NCBI GenBank assembly: GCA_037349105.1
Contig: JAYJMM010000041.1
Coordinates: 7,500,501-7,564,500 of the forward strand
Origin: Limnomonas spitsbergensis
Lineage: Eukaryota > Chlorophyta > Chlorophyceae > Chlamydomonadales
Length of the DNA: 64,000 nucleotides
Direction: 5' to 3'
Notes under the pieces: generated by a model
What the model was told of the DNA's origin: nothing
Seen by the model: only the letters and a program-made list of their open reading frames with translations
Databases searched by the model: none
Translations under genes and position numbers: made by a program
Shown: positions 10,501 through 22,500 of the stretch, in pieces
Layout of the letters: every line of letters begins with the position of its first letter
Position numbering within the stretch: the first letter of the stretch is position 1

Positions 10501-13500
10501 ACGCAACCACAACTTTATCATCAACGAGCATCAAGCAGAACATGGAGCACGAGCATCGACCGGAGCATGCAGCAAGGAGGTACCGTCCGCAAGCATGGGA
10601 CAGAGTGGAGGGAGCAGGGCGGTCATTAATGCACAATCCCTGCAAGAGACGCAACCGCAGCGTCGTCATCCACGAGCATCAACCAGAATATGGAGCACGA
10701 GTATCAAACAAAAGATGGTCATGTGGAGCACAGAGGTACCGTCCGCAAGCATCGGACACATTGAGACAGAACGGCAGCGCCATCATCCAACAGAAAAACC
10801 AAACATTGACATGTATCACGAGCATCAAACAGAATATGGTCATATGGAGCACGCGGGTACCGTCCACAAGCATGAAACAGGACAACAGCGCCATCGTCCA
10901 ACAGAGGGAGGAGCACTGAGGTGCCTTGGGCTTGTCCGTTACCGGGATCGACTGCCACGTCTCCAAGGCCGCCACACTGTACACACGGGACATGGAACGG
11001 AAGAAGGGGAATACCGGTAGTGGGGTAATATCGTCGGCATATCGTCGGCTGCTATTACTACCCTGCTCCTGCTGCTGACCTGACTGCTGCTGTTGATCTC
11101 TCTGCTCCTGCTGCTGACCTGACTGCTGCTGTTGATCTTTCTGCTCCTGCTGCTGACCTGACTGCTGCTGTTGATCTTTCTGCTCCTGCTGCTGACCTGA
11201 CTGCTGCTGTGATCTTTCTGCTCCTGCTGCTGACCTGACTGCTTCTGTTGATCTTTCTGCTCCTGCTGCTCTTGCTTCTGGTGATCTTACTGCTGTTGCT
11301 GCTCTTTCTGCTCCTGCTGCTGACCTGACTGCTTCTGTTGATCTTTCTGCTCCTGCTCCTGCTGTTGCTGCTCTTGCTTCTGTTGATCTCACTGCTGTTC
11401 TTTCTGCAGCAGCTGCCCCAGACCCACCTCCTGCATGTATTCCCTTGCGCTGGACCTCCCACTATTATCGTACTGCTGCTTCTGCTCTTTCTGCTCCTGC
11501 TGTTGATCTTCATGCTGCTGTTGATCGTTCTGCTGATGCTCATGCTGTTGCTCATGCTCCTGTTCCTGCTGCTGCAGCTGCCCCAGACACACCTCCTGCA
11601 TGTATTCCTTCCCGCTGGACCTCCCACTATCATCCTAATGCTGCTGCTGCTCTTTCTGCTGCTGCTGCTTGTTCTACTCCTGCTGCTGATCTTGATGCTC
11701 CTGCTGTTGCTGCGGCTCTTGCTTCTGCTGCTGCCCCAGACCTACCTCCTGCATGTATTCCCTTGCGCTGGACACCCGGCTGAAGTTCCCGTACGCACGC
11801 GCCGCCTCCACAGCCGCCTCGTCATTGTCACACATGAGCAGCGGCGTCACGTGACACAAAAGCAACGAGGGGTCAGCAGCTAGGACCTGCATGCCAGGAG
11901 AACAGGGACCACTGGTGATGCAGGGTGCTTCAGCTACAACTCAAGCTGGGGGCGGGCTTGGCTTGGCACAGCAAGTCTACAGCAGACCGACAGTGGGCAT
12001 GGCTTTAGGATTTAGGGTTGACCTAAACCCTTAACCCTAAACTAGTGGGCATGGCTTGGCATAGAATGCCATCGTGCTCGGCCGCAGGCCGTAGAGCGGT
12101 CAAGGTTTGGTCCACATAGGCCCCGTAAGTAGTCTGGCGCGCCGAGACCACCCTGCGGCCACCCAAAAGATGTCTGGCACACACTAAAACAAACAACGAC
12201 CGGGACAGGAGGCCATGCGGCAGACTGGTGCTTTATTTTTGAGGTCTGGCCGACAGTAAAATAAACAACGACCGGGACAGGAGGCCGGCAGAGGGAGGAC
12301 ATGCGGTAGACTGGTGCCTTAATTATGAGTATCAGACAAACATTTGATCCATTGCTGTGCCGATTACGGTCCTTGCGATGGCTGAATTACGAATTACTGA
12401 GTTTCAGTCACCGTAATTTGAAGGCAAAGTCAGCTACTTTTACCAGTCAGCGACCGTAATTACTTACGGTACAAGGGTTTTGAATTACGGCACAATTGCA
12501 CAGCACTGAAATGATCCAGATGCCAGCTTGCTTCCCGCATCACCTCGTCGTCCGTGCCGTGTGTGTTTATGTTAAGGGTTTAGGTTAAGGGTTAAGGGTT
12601 CAGCCCTTGACCCGTACCCTGAGGAGCGCACTTGCCCTCCTACCTTGTTGTCTGCGTCGTGGTAGAAGGACAGGTTGGTGAGCGCGCACACACAGTTGAG
12701 AACGAGCTCCTCGGATTCCGCGTACGAGTGGCGGCTCAGCAGCAGCAGGAGGGAGTCCAGCACAGTGGGGTGAGTGCCCAGCAGGGGGCCCACCTGCAGG
12801 GCAGAGTGCGCATCACACTTGGTAATTTACTAGATAATGTAGCGCGCATCACACGCGTAATTTACTTAGTACCGGTAATTTACTTGGTAATTTAAGAGCA
12901 CGCATCACACTATGTAATTTACATTGTAATTTACGAGGTGATTTACTTTGTAATTCACTAGGTGATTGAGTATATTTCCAGTCATCTTCACAGACCCTAC
13001 CTACACACCCATCTTCCCACATCCTCCCCCTGAACACATATACCCCTAAATGCCCCTCCTCCCCCCCCCCCTCCCCCCCCCCCCCCACACACCACCAACC
13101 CACCTCTGAGTGTACTGCTAGGTTGGCCACCAAACGCAGCATCACCACCACGCTGTCCTAACGACAGCGTCCTTCCTCCCCCCCCCCCCACACACACGCC
13201 ACACCAACCCACCTCTGGGTGTATTGCTAGGTTGGCCACCAGGCGCAGCATCTTCACCACGCAGTCCGAACGGCTCGCGGTGCGCGACAGCGTCCTTTCC
13301 GCCCGCTGCACCTCCGCCCCCTCCTGCTGAAAGGCCTGCGCGTCACCCGGGCCCCCCGGCAGCGAGTAGCGGTGCAGGATAGAGACGACTGTGTCCAGTG
13401 ACCCGGGCACATCAGCCACCTGAACACATGCAGCAGGCATGCACGAACACATCAGCCACCTGAACACATGCAGCAGGCATGCATGAACACATCAGCCACC

Positions 13501-16500
13501 TGAACACATACAGCAGGCAAGGGCACTGGGGTCAAAACCCTAACACACATCCAGGCATGCATGCACTCTGCCAGCAACCTAACACACACACAAAAACACA
13601 TGCACCCAGGCACGCACGTGCGCACATACACAAGCAAACAAAGTCGAGAAGACACACATACGCACACTCACACACACACATACGCAGCCTATCACACACA
13701 CTCTAGCAAGAACACACACACACACACACATGCATTCCTGTGTCAGGGTTTATGGGTTAAGGGTTTAGGGGTCAAACCTAAACCCTAAAAAAACCAGACA
13801 CTCATGCTAGAACACACACACACATGCATTCCTGTGTCAGACGGCTCCCGCTCTGTCCCGGCACCAGACAGCCTTTCCGCGCACTACCCTAGCAGCTGGG
13901 GGCCAGAACCTTTCAGTAGCCCAAGCCTCCCCGCGTCCCTGAGATGCATCGCTTTTGTTGCAGTTTCCAGACCCTGCAGCTCTGTTAGGTCGCCTAGTTT
14001 AGGGTTGAAGGAATAGGGTTTAGGTCGCCTGCCTCTGTGAGTGTCCCTGCTCCTGCTGCTCCCGATTGACGGATTATGCCCTGTGAGGTCCTTCATCCCT
14101 TCACAATCCCCTAGGCCTATTCAGTCTCAATCCTCCCTGCTGTCCCTTCTCTCTTGCAGACCTCCATCCCTAGGCGGATGTTTTCCTCCTTGCTGTCCCC
14201 TCTCTCTCGTGGACTTCTAGCCCTTTGCCTTCAGTCTCATTCCTCTTTACCGTCCCCTCTCTCTCGTGGACTTCTAGCCCTTTGCCTTCAGTCTCATTCC
14301 TCTTTACCGTCCCCTCTTTCTCTGGTGGATTTCTAGCACTATGCCTTCAGTCTGATTCCTCCTGTGCGGTCCCCAGTCTCTCATCAGGCCCCCTCCCCCT
14401 TTGTGCCCCCTCTTTTCAATGGGTCCCCTTTCTCGTCAGTTCCTATCCCTGTGGCCCTCTTTCTTCAAAGGGTCCCCACACCCCTTTGTGGCCCCCTCTC
14501 TTTAATGGCTCCCCGCAGTAAGAAAGAAAGAAAACAACGCCCTGCAAGGGCGTGAGGGTTCAGGAAACAGTGCGGCATGGGCCTAGGCCACGTCCGCGCC
14601 GTTATCATTCCGTCCCCGCACCTGCTGCCGGTACTCGTTGCTGCTGGTGGTGAGGTTGCCCAACACAAACGCAACACGCAGCAGGATCGCACGCTGGTCC
14701 GGGTACTGACCCAGCAGCCACACCAGCAGAGGGGCGTACTCGGGGTCGTTCTCCATGGCCGCCTGGGGAAGGACAAATTAGTAGAGCATTCAGCAAGATT
14801 GCTGAAAGAGCCAGGCGTGCTCAGGGCGGTTCTCCATGGCCGTCTGGGAGAGGAAAATTTAGGAGTAGACCATTCAGCAAGATTTCTGAAACAGCGGGGC
14901 GTGCTCAGGACGGTTCTCCATGGCCGCCTGGGAGAGGAAAATTTAGGAGAGCAGCATTAAGCAAGATTTTGCTGAAATAGCAAAGCTTGATCGTGCTGGT
15001 CCTAAATCGCAGGCAGGGGAGGAAAAAGGTTGAGGCCTTCAGGGGGGGCAGCAAGAATGCCCTAACAGAGGGTCGTTCACTTGGGGGTTGTTCTCATGGC
15101 CGCCTGGGAAGGAAAAGGTTCAGGCCTCAAGCGTCGAGCAAGATTGCTTGACCTCGAGGCGTACTCTCAAGGGTATTCTCATTCGCAGCCTGGGATAGGA
15201 AGGTTAAGAAATCAAATTGTTACAGTAAGCAAGATGGCTGAAACATCAAAGCGTATCCGGGGTCGTTTTCGTTCACTGCCAGGGGAGGAAAATGGTTCAG
15301 GCCTTCACAGGATTTAGCAAGATTGCCAAAGCAGAGGGTCCTACAATTGGCAGTAGTTCTCCATCGCAGCCTGGGGAGGGAAAGGTTCTGGCCTCAAGCA
15401 GTGAGAAGGTAACTGAAACATCAATACAAAGTCAAGGCCGACCTGAATTGCGGCCAGGGGAGGAAAACGGTCGAGGCCTTCAGGGTTGAGCAAAAATGCC
15501 AGAATGAGGGTTGTAATCAGGGTCGATCCCCACCCCAGTCTAGGGAGGAAAATGTGTAGATCTTAGGGTTCAGGGTTCAGCAAGATTGTTGAATCAGCAT
15601 GGCGCGTACACACACACTTCAGTGCACATGCTGCACAGTACACACACTCATACAAACATGCGCAAGACATGCACACCCTGCACACACACACAAGCACGTA
15701 GCCCACACCACCTCCCTGCACACACCCAGTCACCCCCCCCCAGCCCCTCCCCCGCACCTGGCACTCATCATACAAACATGTGCAAGACACGCACATGCTG
15801 CACACACACAACCCCCAAGCACACACCCAGTCGCCCCCCCCCTTGCCCCCCAGCCCTTCCCCCGCACCTGGCACTCATCATGCAGGGACAGCTTGCTCAG
15901 GATGCGCCCCACGTTGAGCACCACCTCCTCCGACGACTGCGCGCTGCCCTGCGCCGCGCCCCCGCCGCCGCTCTGCCGCTCCTGCAGCGCCGAGGAGGAG
16001 AGCGCACGGGCCACGACCCGCAGCGCCCGCAAGGCGCCCGACGACACAAACGCGGCCGCGTGCATCGGGCTCACGGCCAGGTTCCGGAGCACACCCGTGA
16101 CCTGCACGCCACACCCGGCACCGAGCTCAGCCACAGTTCAGCTACATGACAGCTACATGGCATTGCAGAACTCAGCTACCTGTACGGTGACCTGCATGGC
16201 GAGGTCGGATGTGCTCGAGGCCGCATTGATGCCCTCGACACCGCCACCGCCGCTCCTGCGGCCCTTAACCGGCGGTTGCGGTTGCGCCTGCGACGAGTCC
16301 ACCTGCATGACGAAGTGCCATCAGTTGCAATAATCAGTTGCATTAATCAGTTGCGATAATCAGTTGCAATAATCAGTTGCAGCAGTATACCAGTAACCAA
16401 GGTGCATAAATTGCTGCCTCAGTACCCATTTGAGCTCTTGCCACAAGTTGCGCATGCAGAGAAATGAACACGTTTTGCCAACACTGCAGGTCGCACAAGT

Positions 16501-19500
16501 TGAGTACAATATCCAGGCCGGGCAGGCATTGTCAGGATTCTGTTATATATATATTTTTGATTGAGGTGGATATAAGAGATCTAGCTTGTTATTATTATTA
16601 GATTTTTAATAAGAGAATTTATCATTTTTTTTTTTTTTTTTTTTTTTAGGAACACACATGCCAGCCTTGCCAACAGGCCGTCAGTAGGTAGGATGACCTG
16701 TGCGTGCCTGCCTACCTCCCCTCCCCTCCACACCCACCTGCCACGCCATTTGTGTGAGCAGCGCCCCTGGCATAGTCAGCGCCACACTACCATTATCTGC
16801 ACTGTGCTAAGGGTCCTGCACCCGCCATCTTCCAACACACAATTGCGTCGCACCTAGTTAAGGGTTAAGGGTTTAGGGTTTAGAACCACACTGCTGCCCC
16901 TCCCCCCCCATCTCCCCCCATCTCCCCACACCCACCAGCGCCGCCATTTGTGTGAGCAGGGCCCCTAGTACAGTCAACGCCCCAAGGTTCACCAGCCCCC
17001 GCCTAGCCTCCCCCCTGCCCCCACACCCACCTGCGACGCCATTTGTATGAGTAGGGCCCCTAGTACAGTCAGCGCCCCAAGGTTCACCAGCCCCCGCCTA
17101 GCCTCCCCCCTGCCCCCCACACCCACCTGCGACGCCATTTGTGTGAGCAGAGCCCCTAGTACCGTCAGCGCCCCGAGCTTCACCAGCCCCCTTGCCCTCC
17201 CCCCCCCCACTCCCCACACCCACCTGCGCCGCCATTTGTGTGAGCAAGGCCCCTAGCACAGTCAGCGCCCCGAGCTTCACCAGCCCACGCTGGTTTCCCG
17301 AGTCATTGGACACGTTCTTGAGGCAGCCATTGAGGTACACCAGCGGCTCGTGCATGGAGGAGGGCCCGCTGGAGGATGCGCTGCTGGAGGCCACCATGAC
17401 GCTGACCTGCAGGGTTAGGGTTTGTAGGGATCATGGATATCCGACAGGTCTTTCAAACCCGTGGCCCATGCCTTGCAAAAGCATGGCTCTACCAACTGAG
17501 CTACGCACCCTTAAATTTTATTCTAGGCGGCGCAAAAGATAAAAGCCGTCCCCTTGCTTTCAAGCCTTTTGGGGGCCACATAGACCCTAACCCGATACAT
17601 GGAGGCTGCGCTGCTGGAGGCCACCATGACGCCCACCTGCAGGGTATAAAGCACAGGTTTGCAAGGATCATGGATATCCGGCAGATCTTCTGACCCATGC
17701 CTTGCAAAGGCATACTAATCTACCGACTGAGCTGTGCACCTTTAATTGAATTATAAGCAGAGCAAAAATGAAGGTCTTCTCCTTGCTTTTAAGTTATAAG
17801 CCTGTTGGGGGCCATGCAGACCCCAAACCGATATAAGGAGGCTGCGCTGCTGGAGGCCACCAAAAGGCCCACCTGCAGGAGGACAGCAGGGGAGGAGGCA
17901 TAACCACAAAAGGGGGGGGGGGGGCGCGTGAGGTCAGCACAGGGGTGGGTAACTGTAGGGGCATTTAGGGCACTGAATGGGGGGAAGTGCAGAGTAAAAC
18001 GCGCAACGCCGGAATGTCAAGTGCACGTCACCCGACCCCTCCTATCCCCCCTGGCACAGCATCCTGATCCCCGACACGCCGCCCGATCCCTGGCACAGCG
18101 CCGGATCCCACTCATACCCTGGCACGGCAGTGTAAAACGCACACCACCAGTGTCAGGTGCACGTCCCCCGATCCCTCTCATTCCCCCCTGGCACTGCGTC
18201 CCCCCTGCAGCCCCGAGCTCTCACCTGCCCTGCACACCTTGCACTGGTAGTCCTAAGGAGCGGCTCTAGTAGGGTAGCTCAGGGTTTGGGGTTCAGGGGG
18301 TCAGTCACTGTCCTGATGAGCGTTTCTAACAGCTCAGGGGTCAGGGATCAACCTCAAGGGGGATTCAGCCACCGTCCTGATGAGCAGCTCAGGGTTAAGT
18401 GTAAGGGTTCAGTACCGTCCTGATGAGCAGCTCAGGGTTAAGTGTGAGGGCTCAGTCACGGTCCTGATGAGCGGCTTGAACAGCTTGGGGTTTATGGCTT
18501 AGGGTTCAGGGCTCACCCTTTCACAGGTTGACTCACCGTCCTGATGAGTGGCTCCAGCAGCTTCTCCTTCCTGAACAGCGAGTCATTGGCCGTGTCTTTG
18601 CTCAGCCGGTACAGCAGCTTGCTGGCTTGAAGCAGGGGCAGGCGGCTCTTGACGACACGCAGGACAATGCCACAGCCCTGCAGAGAAGGGAGGGGGGAAG
18701 AGCGCAGATATTTCTGTAAGATTTCATGGATTGGAATCTTCAGCACCCTTGTGCGGGCAGAGAACTCAGCAGGCTGACCAGGTTTGCCATCTGCTACAGT
18801 TGCAGCTGAAGAGCTTTACGATCCACTAACCTGGCAGCTGACTAGCTGATCTACCTGCTGCCCTCTAGGTTCCCCATCATCCCAATGTCCATCAATTATT
18901 CACAAACCTCATTCACCAGTTTTATATCCATTAACCCTACCAACGGCAATCCCTCAAGCCTGATGCCTGGGGAGCGCTCCGCCGCTCCCTGTTGTGTGTG
19001 CTGCCTTGCCCAGCCAGGCCCGGCCTTGCCTAGCCGGGCCTGCCCTGTCACGTGTGCTCAGCCGAGCCTGTCCCCGTCACATGATGTGCACAGCTGGGTT
19101 TTACCCAGCCGGGCAAGCCCGTTACAAATGCTGTGTGGTCCTAACGGTGCTCAGGGGAGCTCCTAGCAGGCATCCCACCAAGCTAACCCACTAGATATCA
19201 GGGTTACCCAGTACGGCCGTTTGGGTCCAAATCCTGTACCGTTTACCGTAACGTACTGCACCTTTTACCACTACCGTAGCAAATGCCGAGTGGGCCTAAT
19301 AATGCCCAGGGGAGCTCCTCGCAGACCTCCCACCACATCAACCCTCTAGGTATGCCTCCAGCCTGCTGCCTGGGCACGCTCCCTGTGGCGCGTGCTACCC
19401 AGCCGGGCCGGGCCTTGCTCAGCCGGGCATTGCCAAGCCAAGCAAGCCCGTTGCAAACACTGTGTATGACTGACGATGTGCGGGAGAGAACATAGCAGGC

Positions 19501-22500
19501 CTCCCCACCATACCACCCATGCCCTACACTCCCACCCCTCCTCACGCTCCACCACCTGATCCTTCCTCACACCCCACACCCCTGCTCCCATCCGCACCCG
19601 TCCACATCCCTCCTCCCACCCACCCACACCCAACACTACCGCCATCCCACCCTCATCCCTCCCCATACCTTGATGAGCAGTTCTGAGCTGATTGAGTCCA
19701 TCGGCATGGCCATGTGCTTGGCAATGGCCTCATACCTCCCACTTCCACCCCTTCACACACCCCACACCTCGATGATCAGTTCCAAGCAGATCGAGTCCAT
19801 TGGTATGAACAACTGAACATATGCTCCACAAGGGCCTCATACCTCCCACTCCCCTTCACACACGCTTCACACACCCCGCACTTCACACCTTAATAAGGAG
19901 CTCCGAGTTGGTTGAGTCCATTAGCTTGAACACGTGCTCCGCAATCGCCTCCCGTATACTCAGCGCCTGCCCCGTTGATGACTCCCGATACTTCAAGCAG
20001 GCCACGTTCAGCCACCTGACAAGACAAGCAAAAAGGACGGGAGCATCCCCAGCATCGGCAAAGCTGATTGCTTCCAATTTGCACACTTCAGCTACTGAGA
20101 CACCCCAATATCAGAACCACCCATAATCCAGACCCACCCACAAACCCTCAAGCAGCGTCCAGCCTGTCCTCCCACACACACCCCACACCATCATCAGCGC
20201 CCCGCCCTCCGCACGCACACCGCACACCTCGACGAATTTGGCTGCTTGCGCATGAACTCAACATGGGCACCCAGCTCCGACGCGTGCTTCAGGAGGTCCG
20301 TCATCGCATCCCGCTGCGCCGGCCCCGTGGCTGTCGCAAACGCGGACGTCGACGCCGCCATCCGGCCCAGCGAGCTCTCCACCGCCAGCCGCCACGCCAG
20401 CACCGGGTCGCCCGGGTCGAGCGCCGCGTCAGACGGCGGTGGGCCCCGCGTGCTCCGGAACCCCTGGGCGGTTCCGGGGATCCCGCTCATCGCCGAGGAC
20501 GAGGATCCAGTTCCGGAGCCGCCCGCCGCTCCGTACTGCTGGGCCTGCTGCCACTGCAGCTGGTCCTGGGCCAGCTCCTCGGGCGTGCGGGGGGTGGCGT
20601 AGCTGTACAGGTGGCGGTACTCCTCGTCGTCTGTACTGCTGCCGTCAGAGGCGGCCTGGTTGATGTCTAGGACCTGATGAGGGGCACCAACAGGGTGCAA
20701 GCGGGGGGGCGGGACGATCGAGGGCAGGCGGGGGCAGGGCGGGGCCTAGGGCTGCCCCAGGTCGTGGGCGGGCGGGGCCGGGCATGGGCAGCCTAATGGA
20801 GGGGTAGGTGCAAGGAGGCACTGGGCGGGAGAAGAGAGCCAAGGCTGGGGAACCTTGACTGAGGTGCAGGCGGGCACAGGGCAGGGAACGGTTGACTGAG
20901 GGGCAGCGGGCGGGCGGGGCCGGGCATGGGCAGCCTAACCGAGGGGTAGGTGCAGGGAAGCTCAGGGCGGGGGAGGGCGCCAAGGCTGGGGCACCTTGAC
21001 AGGGGTGCTGGCGGGTACAGGGCAGGGGACGGATGACCGAGGGGCGACAGGGGCAGACATGGGAAGTTTAATCGAGGGGGCAGCATTGCTATCCAAATTC
21101 ATCACCTCCAACCCCTCGGCACCGTTCATGGCCCACTCTGCCCAGATCTCCAGATCCATATCTCCTCTGCCCAGATCCCTGGATTCAAATCTCTGTGCCC
21201 CAACCTCCGGTTCCATGTGCCTTCTTGTCTCTGCCCAGCCCTGCCAGCGACGTCGTGCCCAAATCGGAGGGCTCATAACATGCATTAGCCATCCGCCCTC
21301 CCCCCCCCCCTCCCCTTCTTTCCCTCCCTTATCAACGCCCCCCCCCACCATTCCCCCCCCCATCCCCTTCTTTCCCTCCCTTCCCAACGCCCCCCCCCCA
21401 CCATTCCCCCCCCCATCCCCTTCTTTCCCTCCCTTCCCAACGCCTCACCTACCATTCCCCCCCCCCCCTCCCGTTCTTTCCCTCCCCTCCCAGCGCCTCA
21501 CCCCCCATCCCCCCCCCCTTCCCCTTCTTACCCTCCCTTCCCAGCGCCTCCCCCCCCATTTCCCCCCCCCATCCCCTTCTTTCCCTCCCTTCCCAACGCC
21601 TCACCTACCATTCCCCCCCCCCTCCCGTTCTTTCCCTCCCTTCCCAGCGCCTCACCCACCATTCCCGCCTCCCCATCCCCATCCCCCCCCAATCTCCTTC
21701 TTTCCCTCCCTTCCCAACACCTCCCCCCCCATTCCCCCCCCATCCCCTTCTTTCCCACCCTTCCCAACACCTCCCCCCCCATTCCCCCCCATCTCCTTCT
21801 TTCCCTCCCTTCCCAACACCTCCCCCCCCATTCCCCCCCCCATCTCCTTCTTTCCCTCCCTTCCCAACACCTCCCCCCCCATTCCCCCCCCATCTCTTTC
21901 TTTCCCTCCCTTCCCAACGCCTCCTCCCACCATTCCCCCTCTCCTTCTTTCCCTCCCTTCCCAACACCTCCCCCCCCATTCCCCCCCCCATCTCCTTCTT
22001 TCCCTCCCTTCCCAACACCTCCCCCCCCATTCCCCCCCATCTCCTTCTTTCCCACCCTTCCCGACGCCTCCTCCCACCATTCCCCCTCTCCTTCTTTCCC
22101 TCCCTTCCCAACACCTCCCCCCCCATTCCCCCCCCCATCTCCTTCTTTCCCTCCCTTCCCAACACCTCCCCCCCCATTCCCCCCCCATCTCCTTCTTTCC
22201 CTCCTTTCCCAACGCCTCCGCCCACCATTCCCCCTCTCCTTCTTTCCCTCCCTTCCCAACACCCCCCCCCCCATCCCCCCCCCCATCTCCTTCTTTCCCT
22301 CCCTTCCCAACACCTCCCCCCCCATTCCCCCCCCTCTCCTTCTTTCCCTCCCTTCCCAACGCCTCCTCCCACCATTCCCCCTCTCCTTCTATCCCTCCCT
22401 TCCCAACGCCTCCTCCCACCATTCCCCCTCTCCTTCTATCCCTCCCTTCCCAACGCCTCCTCCCACCATTCCCCCTCTCCTTCTATCCCTCCCTTCCCAA

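Noticed and set aside
11338..11883. Leucine-rich 181-codon plus ORF
   Set aside because: It is the CTG repeat read as poly-Leu, antisense to a supported exon and its copied tails.
17440..17752. Functional tRNA-Ala genes
   Set aside because: Anticodon arm and A box are good, but the 3' acceptor strand does not pair with the 5' strand in either copy.
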